Source of the DNA: Virgibacillus dokdonensis
GTDB taxonomy: Bacteria > Bacillota > Bacilli > Bacillales > Amphibacillaceae
DNA: 64,000 nt
Assembly (NCBI RefSeq): GCF_900166595.1
Contig: NZ_LT745763.1
Location: 917,599 to 981,598 of the forward strand
Direction of reading: 5' to 3'
Below, piece after piece: positions 1-8,255 of the stretch. The position numbers were made by a program, and so were the translations under genes. Within the stretch, counting starts at the first letter, position 1, and every line of letters starts with the position of its first letter. The notes below the pieces were generated by a model. It saw only the letters and a program-made list of their open reading frames with translations, was not told the DNA's origin and made no database searches.

Positions 1-84
1 AAGATTAATATATTCGGTAGTTAGGCAATAACTTTACATTGGAAACTCAATGGTTATTCATTTCCGGGTAAATAATTCTATATC

Positions 85-131
85 AGCCATAATCTATTTT
101 TATCATGTAACAAAAATAGGTTATGGCTTTA
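85..131. terminator. Strong hairpin, terminator-like
   Basis: A long inverted repeat pairs agccataa...ctattttt with aaaaatag...ttatggct around a loop of about 10 nt. It may end a gene lying left of the window. The downstream T-run is short, so it could also be a mobile-element end. No gene is visible in 1-222. Confidence 0.45.
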
Positions 132-222
132 ATTATAAGTTATTTATTTAGAATAAAGTTTATTGCAATAATTGCGAAATATTATGATATAATAAGATTG
201 ATAAGAGTATTATGAAACAATT

Positions 223-246
223 CAACAATCGGGCCATATTGTAGAA
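223..246 (+). repeat. Gene-border motif, copy 1
   Basis: Reads caacaatcgggccatattg followed by tagaa, about 50 bp upstream of the broken P-loop kinase. Related strings occur at 824-873, 1488-1534 and 2044-2067, each between small accessory genes. Confidence 0.4.
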
Positions 247-295
247 TGACATATCTGGGCAACAAGGCCTAAACTAAACTTGTGGGGTTAAAAAT

Positions 296-792
296 ATGAA
301 ACAAAGTGGGAATTTATACTTTTTCTGCGGAAAAATGGGTGCAGGAAAATCAACTAAATCAAAAGAAATAGCAGTAATAAAAATGCGGTACTGTTATCTG
401 AGGATAAATGGCTTTCATCCCTTTATCCCAATCAAATCGAATCATTTGAGGATTATCTAAAATTTTCGGCACAGATCAAGCCGTTGGTAAAAAAGCATGT
501 CCAAAACATATTAAGTGTCGGTACAGATGTAGTAATGGATTTTCCAGCTAATACTCAAGGGCAGCGAAAATGGTTTTTGGAATTAGCTTTAGATGTCAAT
601 TCAAGCCATCAACTAATTTACCTTAATTTAACTAACGAGTAATGCTTACGTCAAATTGCATAAAGACTAATAGAACAACCCGAAAGAGCAGAGTTTGACA
701 CGGAAGAGATGTTTACTCATGTTACTAACTTTTTTGAAGCACCTGAAGTATCAGAGGGTTTAAATATTTTAGAGTTCAGTGGAAAAGAATAA
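296..792 (+). pseudogene. Broken P-loop ATPase/kinase
   Basis: The frame opens with MKQSGNLYFFCGKMGAGKST, a clear Walker A motif (GKMGAGKST) near the N terminus, as in small AAA_33/zeta-toxin-like kinases. A frameshift occurs about 33 codons in. The reading then resumes in another frame (WLSSLYPNQIESFEDYLKF, then LSVGTDVVMDFPANTQGQRK). Near 640 and 661 two in-frame stops interrupt it, and the end reads HVTNFFEAPEVSEGLNILEF. One frameshift and two stops make it non-functional. The family is inferred from the P-loop and overall pattern; the substrate is unknown. Confidence 0.6.
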
Positions 793-823
793 CAAGGAGT
801 TCGACATAAAAATGTCGCATCTT

Positions 824-873
824 CATCAATCGGGCGCAGTTGTGGAGGAAGCACTGTGCTTGTATCGGGCGAG
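824..873 (+). repeat. Gene-border motif, copy 2
   Basis: Reads catcaatcgggcgcagttg, then tggaggaagcactgtgcttg, then tatcgggcg. It lies between the broken kinase and the GNAT gene. Its second half matches 1488-1534 closely. A small perfect hairpin (cgacat/atgtcg, about 802-817) lies just before it. Confidence 0.4.
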
Positions 874-914
874 ATTGTTTAAATAAATAAAACAAATAAA
901 GGATGGGGGAACGG

Positions 915-1460
915 ATGAGAATTGATCAGCAAGAATTTATTGTAAGCGATACAACCTATGTAATTAGATCTGCTAAAAATATAGACGCAAAGGAATTGTC
1001 TGAAATCAGATTGCAAATCGATGGAGAGACTGAAAACCTTGACAGAGAAAAAGGTGAAGCATTTATAGACATTCAAGGTTTTGAAGAACTAATTAAAACA
1101 GATACAGAAAATAAGAAGAACCTTTTTTTAGTTGCTGTAATTCATGACAAGATTGTCGGCTTTTCAAGATGCGAAGGCAATCGTTTGAAAAGGTTTGCAC
1201 ACAAAGTAGAGTTTGGGGTTTGTATCCTAAAAGATTATTGGGGTTATGGAATTGGTAAGAATCTACTAAAAGAATCAATTGCCTGGGCTGACTCAAACGG
1301 AATAAAAAAAATAACCTTAAATGTTCTTGAGACAAATGAGAAAGCAATAAATCTCTATGAGAATTTCGGCTTCAAAACCGAAGGGATTTTGAAAAATGAC
1401 AAACTTTTATCGGATAAAGAATACTACAATACCATTGTAATGGGAAGATTTAATGGATGA
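915..1460 (+). CDS. GNAT family N-acetyltransferase
   Basis: A 181-residue protein with the GNAT fold signature. The N-terminal strand region carries RSAKNIDAKELSEIR, and the acetyl-CoA loop reads CILKDYWGYGIGKNLLKE (R/Q-x-x-G-x-G/A type, here WGYGIGK). The C-terminal part LYENFGFKTEGILKND is typical of the RimI/YhhY class. It should transfer an acetyl group from acetyl-CoA to a small molecule or protein; the acceptor cannot be told. I prefer the ATG at 915 because GGGGAA lies at the right distance; the ATG at 903 has its purine tract directly abutting it. It sits in a decayed accessory zone and is the only intact member of two GNAT genes there. Confidence 0.8.
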   Translation: MRIDQQEFIVSDTTYVIRSAKNIDAKELSEIRLQIDGETENLDREKGEAFIDIQGFEELIKTDTENKKNLFLVAVIHDKIVGFSRCEGNRLKRFAHKVEFGVCILKDYWGYGIGKNLLKESIAWADSNGIKKITLNVLETNEKAINLYENFGFKTEGILKNDKLLSDKEYYNTIVMGRFNG

Positions 1461-1487
1461 TGCCTATGCGCTGTTCCGTAAAAGGAA

Positions 1488-1534
1488 GCAGTTGTAGAAG
1501 AAGCATTGAGCTTGAATTAGGCCATTTTGTGGAA
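1488..1534 (+). repeat. Gene-border motif, copy 3
   Basis: Reads gcagttgtagaagaagcatt, then gagcttgaattaggcc, then attttgtggaa. It combines the second half of copy 2 with a form of copy 1 and lies directly after the intact GNAT gene. Confidence 0.4.
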
Positions 1535-1601
1535 AAACACTTGGAGTGAGCAGTGTATGCGGGGATAGGAGATAAGAAAAATTATTAATCTGTTTTTAAA
1601 T

Positions 1602-1997
1602 TTTAGACACTTTAGTAGAGCAAAGCAAAGAAGAAGGTTTTCCTTTGTAGAACGGTTATTGAATGATTAAAAAAATGGTATTAATACGTTTAGCCATTTT
1701 GGAGAAGGGATCTTTGGTGTATTTAATGAAAAAGGTTTAGTTATCTCTATTGGCAAACTAAACAAGGACCCGTTTTCTAATGAACAACATATAGGCAGAC
1801 TGAAAAGGTTTTATGTTGATATGGATTATAGAAGGAATGGCATCGGTAGTATTCTTGTAACAAATATAATTAACGAAGCCAGAAAGCATTATAAAATTTT
1901 AGTGCTTCATACAGATACAAAGCAAGCGGATAAATTTTACAACTCAATCTAAAAGGGCGATATTTATCCAAAACCAAGTCACTTTATGGAGCTTTAA
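1602..1997 (+). pseudogene. Broken GNAT acetyltransferase
   Basis: One reading frame preserves a GNAT pattern, including GEGIFGVFNEKGLVISIGK, then LKRFYVDMDYRRNGIGSIL (acetyl-CoA loop RRNGIG), then LHTDTKQADKFYNSI. It ends KGDIYPKPSHFMEL as in small GNATs. In-frame stops fall before NGINTFSHF (about 1668) and at 1950, and no clean start exists. It is therefore a relic. Confidence 0.6.
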
Positions 1998-2043
1998 AGC
2001 AAAAGTATTTATTAAGCTGTCGAAGATATTTAAGGTTGAGTTT

Positions 2044-2067
2044 CATCAAATAGGCCATTCAGTTGAA
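2044..2067 (+). repeat. Gene-border motif, copy 4
   Basis: Reads catcaaataggccattcag followed by ttgaa, immediately upstream of the ribosome binding site of the phosphoesterase/VOC chimera. It is the most diverged copy. Confidence 0.35.
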
Positions 2068-2084
2068 CATTGGAAGGAGAAGTT

Positions 2085-2387
2085 ATGTCTAAGAATATTG
2101 CTGTACTAACGGATATACATGGGAACAGTTCTGCACTTAATGCCGTACTTAAAGATATAGATGAACAAGGAAATATAGAGCATATCTATTGCTTAGGAGA
2201 TTTGATTGCCATTGGACATGAGATGTTCACCGTTGAAGACATTGACGAAATGGTGGCCAAACTTACTAAGTATGGTGCCCAGCTCGTAGGCGAAGTGGTT
2301 CAGTACGAGAACTCGTATCGGCTCTGTTACATTCGTGGAACCGAAGGACTTTTAATCGGTTTGGCGGAACAACTCGGTAACAAATAA
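2085..2387 (+). CDS. Phosphoesterase / VOC chimera (truncated)
   Basis: A 100-residue open frame made of two unrelated parts. Residues about 1-46 are the start of a calcineurin-like metallophosphoesterase: the metal motif TDIHGNSSAL, then YCLGDLIAIG. From about residue 47 the sequence (MFTVEDIDEMVAKL, then GAQLVGEVVQYENSYR, then CYIRGTEGLLIGLAEQLG) matches the C-terminal half of a VOC/glyoxalase-type protein. The phosphoesterase lacks its later metal motifs (GNHE, GHTH) and the VOC part lacks its first half, so neither activity is expected. GGAAGGAG places the start at ATG 2085, not the in-frame TTG at 2070. It is probably a deletion fusion of two neighbouring genes. Confidence 0.6.
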   Translation: MSKNIAVLTDIHGNSSALNAVLKDIDEQGNIEHIYCLGDLIAIGHEMFTVEDIDEMVAKLTKYGAQLVGEVVQYENSYRLCYIRGTEGLLIGLAEQLGNK

Positions 2388-2566
2388 GTGAGTGACGTTT
2401 TATAAGTATACTGAAATGTTATATGCCAATTCGTCTCGATTTGAAAAAAATTCTTATTCAATAAAAGGGCGCAAATCTAGAATAAAATCATTTTTGAATC
2501 AGAAAATCACTTTGGAAATTAAAGGAGCATTTGGAAGATATTTTAATTATATAGAGGGAGGAAGTA

Positions 2567-3193
2567 ATGACTAATATCATACTGCTATTTTCTTCTTTAG
2601 CCTCTAGTTATTTTTTAGGTAGCCTTAACTCTGCTGTCATTGTTGGTAAATTATATGGGAAGGACATAAGGAACTGTGGAAGTAGAAGCGCGGGGCTAAC
2701 CAATACGTTGAGGGTATTAGGTAAAACCGCTGCGGTATTTGTTCTTGTCGGAGATGTATTAAAAGGGATAATTGCTTGTTTTATAGGTCTAATTTTCTTT
2801 GAAGTTTACTTCTATACGGGAGATGCTCAAGATAGTTTAAGCCTTTTAGTCGCAGGTTTAGGAGCAGTTATTGGGCATAACTGGCCTTTATTTTTTAAAT
2901 TTAGAGGGGGGAAGGGAGCATTAACAGCAGTGTCTGTGCTGTTTATGGTTAATTGGATTCTGGCTCTTTTATGCATTGCTTTTTTTATATTAATTGTAGC
3001 TATGACACGGTATGTATCTTTAGGAACAATTAGTGCTACTGGACTTATTCCAGTTGTCTCATTTATTTCTGTTTTTGGACATACCTTTTATTTTAATATA
3101 TTTGCTTGTTTAATGGCTGCCATTATTATTATTAAACACAGAGAAAATATACAAAGGTTACTTTCAGGCACAGAAAATAAACTTATATTTTGA
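2567..3193 (+). CDS. plsY: PlsY-type glycerol-3-phosphate acyltransferase
   Basis: A 208-residue multi-pass membrane protein. PlsY motifs are visible: GSLNSAVIVGK near the N terminus, GSRSAGLTNTLRVLGK (the GSGNxGATN-type motif 1, diverged), GHNWPLFFKFRGGKG (motif 2) and RYVSLGTISA (motif 3). The family transfers the acyl group of acyl-phosphate to glycerol-3-phosphate, making lysophosphatidic acid at the membrane. Start ATG 2567 follows gagggaggaag. The diverged motif 1 and the location among decayed genes suggest an accessory paralogue rather than the housekeeping copy. Confidence 0.85.
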   Translation: MTNIILLFSSLASSYFLGSLNSAVIVGKLYGKDIRNCGSRSAGLTNTLRVLGKTAAVFVLVGDVLKGIIACFIGLIFFEVYFYTGDAQDSLSLLVAGLGAVIGHNWPLFFKFRGGKGALTAVSVLFMVNWILALLCIAFFILIVAMTRYVSLGTISATGLIPVVSFISVFGHTFYFNIFACLMAAIIIIKHRENIQRLLSGTENKLIF

Positions 3194-3817
3194 TTTTAAT
3201 GGTAGTGGATTTACCATTAAGGTTATAGTTTTGGGTGAGTGCTATTGGGAGTTGAAATACATGTAACGTAACGAAATGTGCATGCTTTTCGAGAAAGAAC
3301 TTCGCAACCTTTAAAGATTCTATTGGAATTGTTTTATAAGTTGATAAAATTTTAAACATGGATATTACGTTTTGGTGGGCTAAAATAAAGGCGTACTGCT
3401 GGTGGCATCCCATTAAGTGATAAAAGTAGGGATAATGTAAATATTTAAATGATACAGAAATAGGTTGACTAAAGAAAGAATATTTGTTAAATTATAAAAA
3501 ATTCAACATTTTAGAGCTGCTTAATCTAATAGACTCTATTCCAGAAATAGAGCATTCCTTAGATAAAACCAGTAATAAAAATGGAGGTATATTATTTTAT
3601 ACTCCTTTTTATTACTGGTTTTAATTTTTATTAGAGAAGGTAGCGATTCCATAACTAAGATTTTAATTATAAGAGGTCACTAGCATTGCATTAAATAAAC
3701 CTGATGATTCAAAATACTGAAAATGTTCAATAATTACGTGTTCATGAAACAAAAAAATCCTTTACAATGGAAGTACAGGTGGTTCCTGCCCAAATCCAAA
3801 AGTAAAGGATAATCCGT
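3194..3817. other. Gene-poor stretch before IS4 stump
   Basis: No convincing gene on either strand. The minus-strand open frame at 3183-3413 has no recognisable domain. The stretch contains one strong hairpin (3565-3622). Its right end, just before the IS4-type frame, is probably the element's non-coding left flank. Confidence 0.4.
3565..3622. terminator. Long near-perfect hairpin
   Basis: aaaaccagtaataaaaa on the left pairs with tttttattactggtttt on the right, extended by ggag/ctcc and tata. The stem is roughly 25 bp with a short AT loop and is followed by taattttta. It may be a bidirectional terminator or a small palindromic element. Confidence 0.45.
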
Positions 3818-4174
3818 ATGGACAAGAATACACTAAAATCATCATTTGGTAAATGGGTTTCACCTATAAATACGAAAAAACTATTTGAACAAGTAGAAGA
3901 AAATAAACAAGATTACTACACAAAAAAGCTAACAACTGCAGCGTATATAAAGCTTATGTTACTTGCCCAACTGCAAGGATTCGAGAGCTTGGAAGAAATG
4001 AGCGATGCCCTAATAGATGATGGACTTCAAAAAGCACTGGGGTTTGAATCGATTAGTACATCTCAGCTATCAAGGAAGAATAATGAAATGAATCCAATGA
4101 TCCTTTCCCATTTATTCTTGGACGAGGTAAAAGTTTTACAAAATAAAACATTTCATTTTCTTAATCAGCAGTAA
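3818..4174 (+). pseudogene. IS4-type transposase, N-terminal stump
   Basis: A 118-residue frame resembling the N terminus of Bacillus IS4-family DDE transposases with a DUF4372-like head: FGKWVSPINTKKLFEQVEEN, then TTAAYIKLMLLAQLQGFESL, then GFESISTSQLSRKNNEM. Full members are near 400 residues. Here the frame stops after HFLNQQ and no DDE catalytic residues follow, so it is a truncated, inactive relic. Confidence 0.7.
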
Positions 4175-4400
4175 ATCAGCTTTTCTCCTTGTTGGTAAAT
4201 ACATACAAAGTAAGCAGAATCGCGTAGAATATGATTTACGAAAATCTATGTATTATCGTGGTACATCACCATCTAACAACGATACAACAGACTTATTGGA
4301 AACTTACTTGTCCTTGGCAGTTAAGATGTTATTGAGCTTATTCAAATTATTAACAAACGTTTTCTTCAGATCAAATGTGCCATCCACGGGCGCTAAATGA
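4161..4400 (+). other. Unexplained open segment after IS4 stump
   Basis: About 80 codons are open in a frame different from the transposase. The translation includes LVGKYIQSKQNRVEYDLRKS and then DTTDLLETYLSLAVKMLLSL, ending at TGA 4398. It has no good start or ribosome binding site and no family I recognise. It may be the C-terminal remnant of a gene cut by the same event that truncated the transposase. Confidence 0.3.
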
Positions 4401-4455
4401 GTGCACGTAACGCCTATATAGTTTTAGTATATATTAAACGAAAGGAAGAAATAAA

Positions 4456-6072
4456 ATGAGATATTATTTGGAAGCGGATACAATTATTATGAATGCGAGA
4501 GTTTTTACCATGGATGACCTGCAACCGAGAGCTGAGGCAATAGCAATTAAAGATGGAAACATTGCCTACGTTGGATCTGAGGAAGAGGCTTTTTCTTGGA
4601 AAGGTGAGAATACTCAAATTGTAGATGTGAATGGAAAAACGGTATTACCAGGATTTATTGAAAGTCATACACATCCGGTTGAATACGGATTAAATTTACT
4701 TAAATTAGACTGTCGCCCTAACGAAACTCCATCCATAGGAGCTATCCTAAAAAAAGTTAAAGAAAAAGCGGATCGATTGCCAGAAGGTGAATGGATTAGA
4801 GGGTGGGGGTGGGATGACAGTAGAATGAAAGAAAAGCGAAATCCAACACGACGGGATTTAGATAAAGTTGCTCCAAACCATCCGGTTATTTTAGAGAGAA
4901 CCTGTAAACATATGGCTGTATGTAATTCAAAAGCGCTAGAAATTAGTGGTGTTTCTGAAAATACTTCAAGTCCTGATGGTGGGCATATAGAACGTGAAAA
5001 AGATACTGGGAAATTAACAGGCCTGGTTCAAGAAAAAGCTCAAGGAATGATAGCTGTCCCTCAATACAAAGTGAAAGATATCATAAAAGGAATGAAATTA
5101 GCGCAAAAAGATTTTGCTAAATGGGGAATAACAACCGCCCATGAAATGGGTACACAGGCTAACTACTTTAGGGCTTATCAGGAAATGGATATGAATAAAG
5201 ACTTACAAGTAAGAATTAGGCCATGGTTTTGGGCGATCGATCAAAATGGATTTCAAGGTTATTTTGATGAAGTTTTAGCCTTGGGTATTCAAAGTGGTTT
5301 GGGTGACGATATGATAAAAGTTCAAGGCATGAAGTTCATGCTTGATGGTAGTGTAGGGGGGAAAACGGCAGCAGTAGAAATGCCCTATGAAAATGAAGAG
5401 AACCGCGGCATCCTGTATGATAATGCAGATCACTTTTCCCCTTTTGTGAAACAAGCCTTAGAAGCTGGATTAAGAGTGGCGATACATGGAATTGGAGAAA
5501 GAGCAATAGAAGTAGCTATTACTGCGTTTGAACGAGCAAGTACATCTGTTGATATCAAGAAAATGAAAAATCGTATTGAACATTGTGGTCTTCCAACTCA
5601 TGATCATTTAAGGAGGATGAATAATCTTGAATTAATAGCTGCTTCCTCCATAGGTTTTGTTTATTATTTGGGTGATAGTTATTTGAAAAACCTTGGAGAA
5701 GAAAGAGTAAAACGGGTTTATCCTCATCGTTACTTTAAGGAGTATAACATTGTTGCACCAGGAAATTCAGACTTGCCTGTTACTGGTGGCAATCCATGGA
5801 CGGGGATTTATGCAGCGGTAAACAGAAAAACAATATCTGGTCAAGTACTTGATGAAACGCAAAACATTACTATACACGATGCGATTAAAGCATACACAGC
5901 CGATGCAGCATATAGTTCAGGGGAAGAACATTTAATTGGTGTAATTAGACCTTCCGCAAAAGCAGATATTATTGTTGTTTCTGAGAATCCGTACGAAATA
6001 GATGTAGAGAACCTAATAGATATCAATGTGGAATATACGTTTTTAAATGGAAAATTAATCTACAATCAATAA
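4456..6072 (+). CDS. YtcJ-like metal-dependent amidohydrolase
   Basis: A 538-residue amidohydrolase-superfamily protein of the amidohydrolase_3/YtcJ type. The small beta domain opens the protein (ADTIIMNARVFTMDD). The metal motif follows at IESHTHP (about residue 72), with the barrel signatures RGWGWDD, GITTAHEMG, LDGSVGGKTAAVEMPY and AIHGIGERAIE. NRIEHCGLP and APGNSDLPV supply later His/Asp ligands, and KADIIVVSENPYEID closes the composite domain. It should hydrolyse an amide or related bond in an unknown small substrate in the cytoplasm. It starts at ATG 4456 after aaaggaag. The symporter 30 bp downstream probably shares the operon and brings in the substrate. Confidence 0.85.
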   Translation: MRYYLEADTIIMNARVFTMDDLQPRAEAIAIKDGNIAYVGSEEEAFSWKGENTQIVDVNGKTVLPGFIESHTHPVEYGLNLLKLDCRPNETPSIGAILKKVKEKADRLPEGEWIRGWGWDDSRMKEKRNPTRRDLDKVAPNHPVILERTCKHMAVCNSKALEISGVSENTSSPDGGHIEREKDTGKLTGLVQEKAQGMIAVPQYKVKDIIKGMKLAQKDFAKWGITTAHEMGTQANYFRAYQEMDMNKDLQVRIRPWFWAIDQNGFQGYFDEVLALGIQSGLGDDMIKVQGMKFMLDGSVGGKTAAVEMPYENEENRGILYDNADHFSPFVKQALEAGLRVAIHGIGERAIEVAITAFERASTSVDIKKMKNRIEHCGLPTHDHLRRMNNLELIAASSIGFVYYLGDSYLKNLGEERVKRVYPHRYFKEYNIVAPGNSDLPVTGGNPWTGIYAAVNRKTISGQVLDETQNITIHDAIKAYTADAAYSSGEEHLIGVIRPSAKADIIVVSENPYEIDVENLIDINVEYTFLNGKLIYNQ

Positions 6073-6102
6073 AAAATAAACAATAGAAGGGTAGGACCAT
6101 GA

Positions 6103-7542
6103 ATGTTCCCGGAAGAACAAAAAATGGTATTAGGTTCCATAGTGATTCTTTATTTCTTCTTTTTATTCGCCCTTTCTGTTTACATTAATAAAAGTTCGAT
6201 TAAAACATATGATGATTACAATTTGGCAAGCAGAAATGTATCATTATTTCCTATTATCCTAACTTTTGTTGGGACTGCTGTTGGGGGATCGACATTACTC
6301 GGTTTTATGGAAAATGGAAATGTTTTAGGGATGGGACAGCAATGGTTGAACATTAGCTTATTAGTAGTGGGAATACTTATGGCCTTCTTTCTAGTAAAAA
6401 AGATTAGAAAGATAGGAAGTAAACATAGAATGGTTACCATTGGTGACTTTACAGCACTTCGATACGGTGAATCCGCACGTATTCCTACTGTTATAAGTAT
6501 ATTGATTGCCTATTGCGCAATTACAGGTATGCAATTTACTGCTATTGCCACTATATTAAATTTGACGATTGGCCTTAGCATGACCACAGGGGTTGTAATT
6601 AGTTGGGTTCTATTAACCATCAAGACATATTACGGGGGATTAAAATCTGTTATATGGCAGGATGCTGTTCATGGGACTATACAGACAGTTGGTGTATTCT
6701 TACTATTCTTTGCCACTTTAATTGTTGCAGGAGATTTTAGTACTATTTCACAAAATGCTCAGGCAATAAACGAAGGAAGCCACTTAAATGTTTTTGGAAT
6801 ACCGACAACAGAAGTTTTAATATATACTGTTACAATTGGAGGTTATCAGTTTGTTCGGCAAGATTTATGGCAAAGGTATTGGGCAGCCAGTAGTGATAGA
6901 GTAGCTCTTCGTGGATACTGGGCTTCCATCATCCTTGGTTGTTTAATTGGAGCATTTGTAATTGCTATTGGAGTCTTGGGAAAATATGGTTTACAACTTA
7001 ATATGGAAAATTCAGCGTTAATTTATTATGAAGTTATTACAAACGTTTTTCATTTCCCAATAATTATAATCATGATTACCGCGTTAATGGCAACCGTTAT
7101 TTCAACTGCTGATTCCTTTTTTATGGCAAGTTCTTCTTCCGTTATCAATGATTTAATTAAACCTAGAATGAAGAATAGGGATGATACAAAGTTATTGAAA
7201 TACAGTCGCTTATCCGTAATTTTAGTTTCAGTCTTTGCATTATTGCTTTCCCTGTATATTCCACAATTAGTAAATCTATGGGTAACTGGTACAGCCATGT
7301 TGGTATCGGGCTTATTGGCACCTGTTGTTTTTGGGCTATTTTGGAAAGGTGCAACTAAACAAGCAGGTATTTCATCCATGTGGTTAGGGCTCGTTGTTGC
7401 GGTTACATGGCAAATTTCAGGTCATCCTTTTGGAGTACATCCGGTATTTCTCGGATTGCCTATTTCTATTCTAACGTTGCTTATTGTTTCATTCCTGACA
7501 AAGGACAAGGAGCAAGATAACTCTATAGATATAGCAAATTAA
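6103..7542 (+). CDS. Sodium:solute symporter (SSS family)
   Basis: A 479-residue membrane protein with about 13 hydrophobic segments, typical of SSSF/PanF-PutP transporters. Recognisable parts are YDDYNLASRNVSLFPIILTF near the N terminus, GGSTLLGFMENG, TYYGGLKSVIWQDAVHG (the conserved GGLKAVxWTD-type stretch) and VISTADSFFMASSSSVINDL, the family signature with the Na+-site Ser/Thr. It should couple Na+ entry to uptake of an organic solute, plausibly the substrate of the upstream amidohydrolase. The start is ATG 6103; another ATG at 6099 is out of frame. Confidence 0.85.
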   Translation: MFPEEQKMVLGSIVILYFFFLFALSVYINKSSIKTYDDYNLASRNVSLFPIILTFVGTAVGGSTLLGFMENGNVLGMGQQWLNISLLVVGILMAFFLVKKIRKIGSKHRMVTIGDFTALRYGESARIPTVISILIAYCAITGMQFTAIATILNLTIGLSMTTGVVISWVLLTIKTYYGGLKSVIWQDAVHGTIQTVGVFLLFFATLIVAGDFSTISQNAQAINEGSHLNVFGIPTTEVLIYTVTIGGYQFVRQDLWQRYWAASSDRVALRGYWASIILGCLIGAFVIAIGVLGKYGLQLNMENSALIYYEVITNVFHFPIIIIMITALMATVISTADSFFMASSSSVINDLIKPRMKNRDDTKLLKYSRLSVILVSVFALLLSLYIPQLVNLWVTGTAMLVSGLLAPVVFGLFWKGATKQAGISSMWLGLVVAVTWQISGHPFGVHPVFLGLPISILTLLIVSFLTKDKEQDNSIDIAN

Positions 7543-7910
7543 TTATTATTGGGAGGCGGTGATCACTTTGTTTTTGAAAATAACGAAAGATAGTAATACG
7601 AATTAGATAAAAAACATATCCGAATACTTGTCGTAAATCTTCTATAATTTACATAAATGAAGTATGTCCTAAAACATATTTGCTTCCTCGCTTTTAGTTT
7701 TCGTCTAATGTTTCATACTGCTGTCTATATTAAACCTTCAGCTTATAGTGGTTGTTATCGTACGGGAGAGCGTCCGAAAGTCAATGCTTCAAAACTAGTT
7801 GCAGATCGTATCAATGCCAATTAAAATTCTTAAGTCATTGTATTTGTTTAAGAGTAATTAAGAACCACTTAACAGTTTATTTTAAAAGATAAGAAAGTAT
7901 AAAATTTGAT
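7543..7910. other. Intergenic stretch with unknown remnant
   Basis: After the symporter stop a good ribosome binding site (gggaggcgg) precedes only a 12-codon frame (MFLKITKDSNTN). Further on, a short locally GC-richer open piece ends SGCYRTGERPKVNASKLVAD, then RINAN, stop near 7825. It looks like the C terminus of a lost protein that I cannot identify. Nothing else is supported. Confidence 0.3.
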
Positions 7911-8152
7911 GCTATGGCGTAACCAAATAACCGAATGGGCCCCGTCCGGCTCCAGCACCAACAACTAGGCGACTTCACTCCATTGCCCTACGATAAGTCA
8001 TCATCGGTTCGGTCTAAATAGGAAGGCCGGCTAAAGACGGGCTTGCCGGAGGGCGCCGGCACACTCCTGTTGCAGGAGCATGATTCCTAAAACTTTAGTT
8101 GATTCGTTCTAGTCGCTACGTTGCTAAACGGGCGCTTGCGCCTTTGTTCATA
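7911..8152. ncRNA. GC-rich structured island, possible IS non-coding end
   Basis: A sharply GC-rich block in AT-rich surroundings, with no convincing long frame. Perfect or near-perfect hairpins include ctcctg-ttg-caggag (8064-8078), gccgg/ccggc (8045-8060) and ggcgcttgcgcc (8131-8142). Such blocks occur as structured non-coding ends of insertion sequences; an IS110-like (bridge-RNA-bearing) element is one idea. No transposase lies next to it, so this would be a relic. The strand is undecided. Confidence 0.3.
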
Positions 8153-8255
8153 GTTTTCAGTATGTTCAAGCTTATTTCATTTTAATTAGCTAAGAGGCAG
8201 AAAATAATATAAAAACACTTTTTGTATATGTCAATTTGTACTAGTCTTTAAAGTT

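Noticed and set aside
2392..2574. 60-residue plus-strand frame before plsY
   Set aside because: No start with a ribosome binding site, no recognisable family, and it overlaps the plsY start.
3183..3413. 76-residue minus-strand frame
   Set aside because: No ribosome binding site or domain; probably chance in AT-rich DNA.
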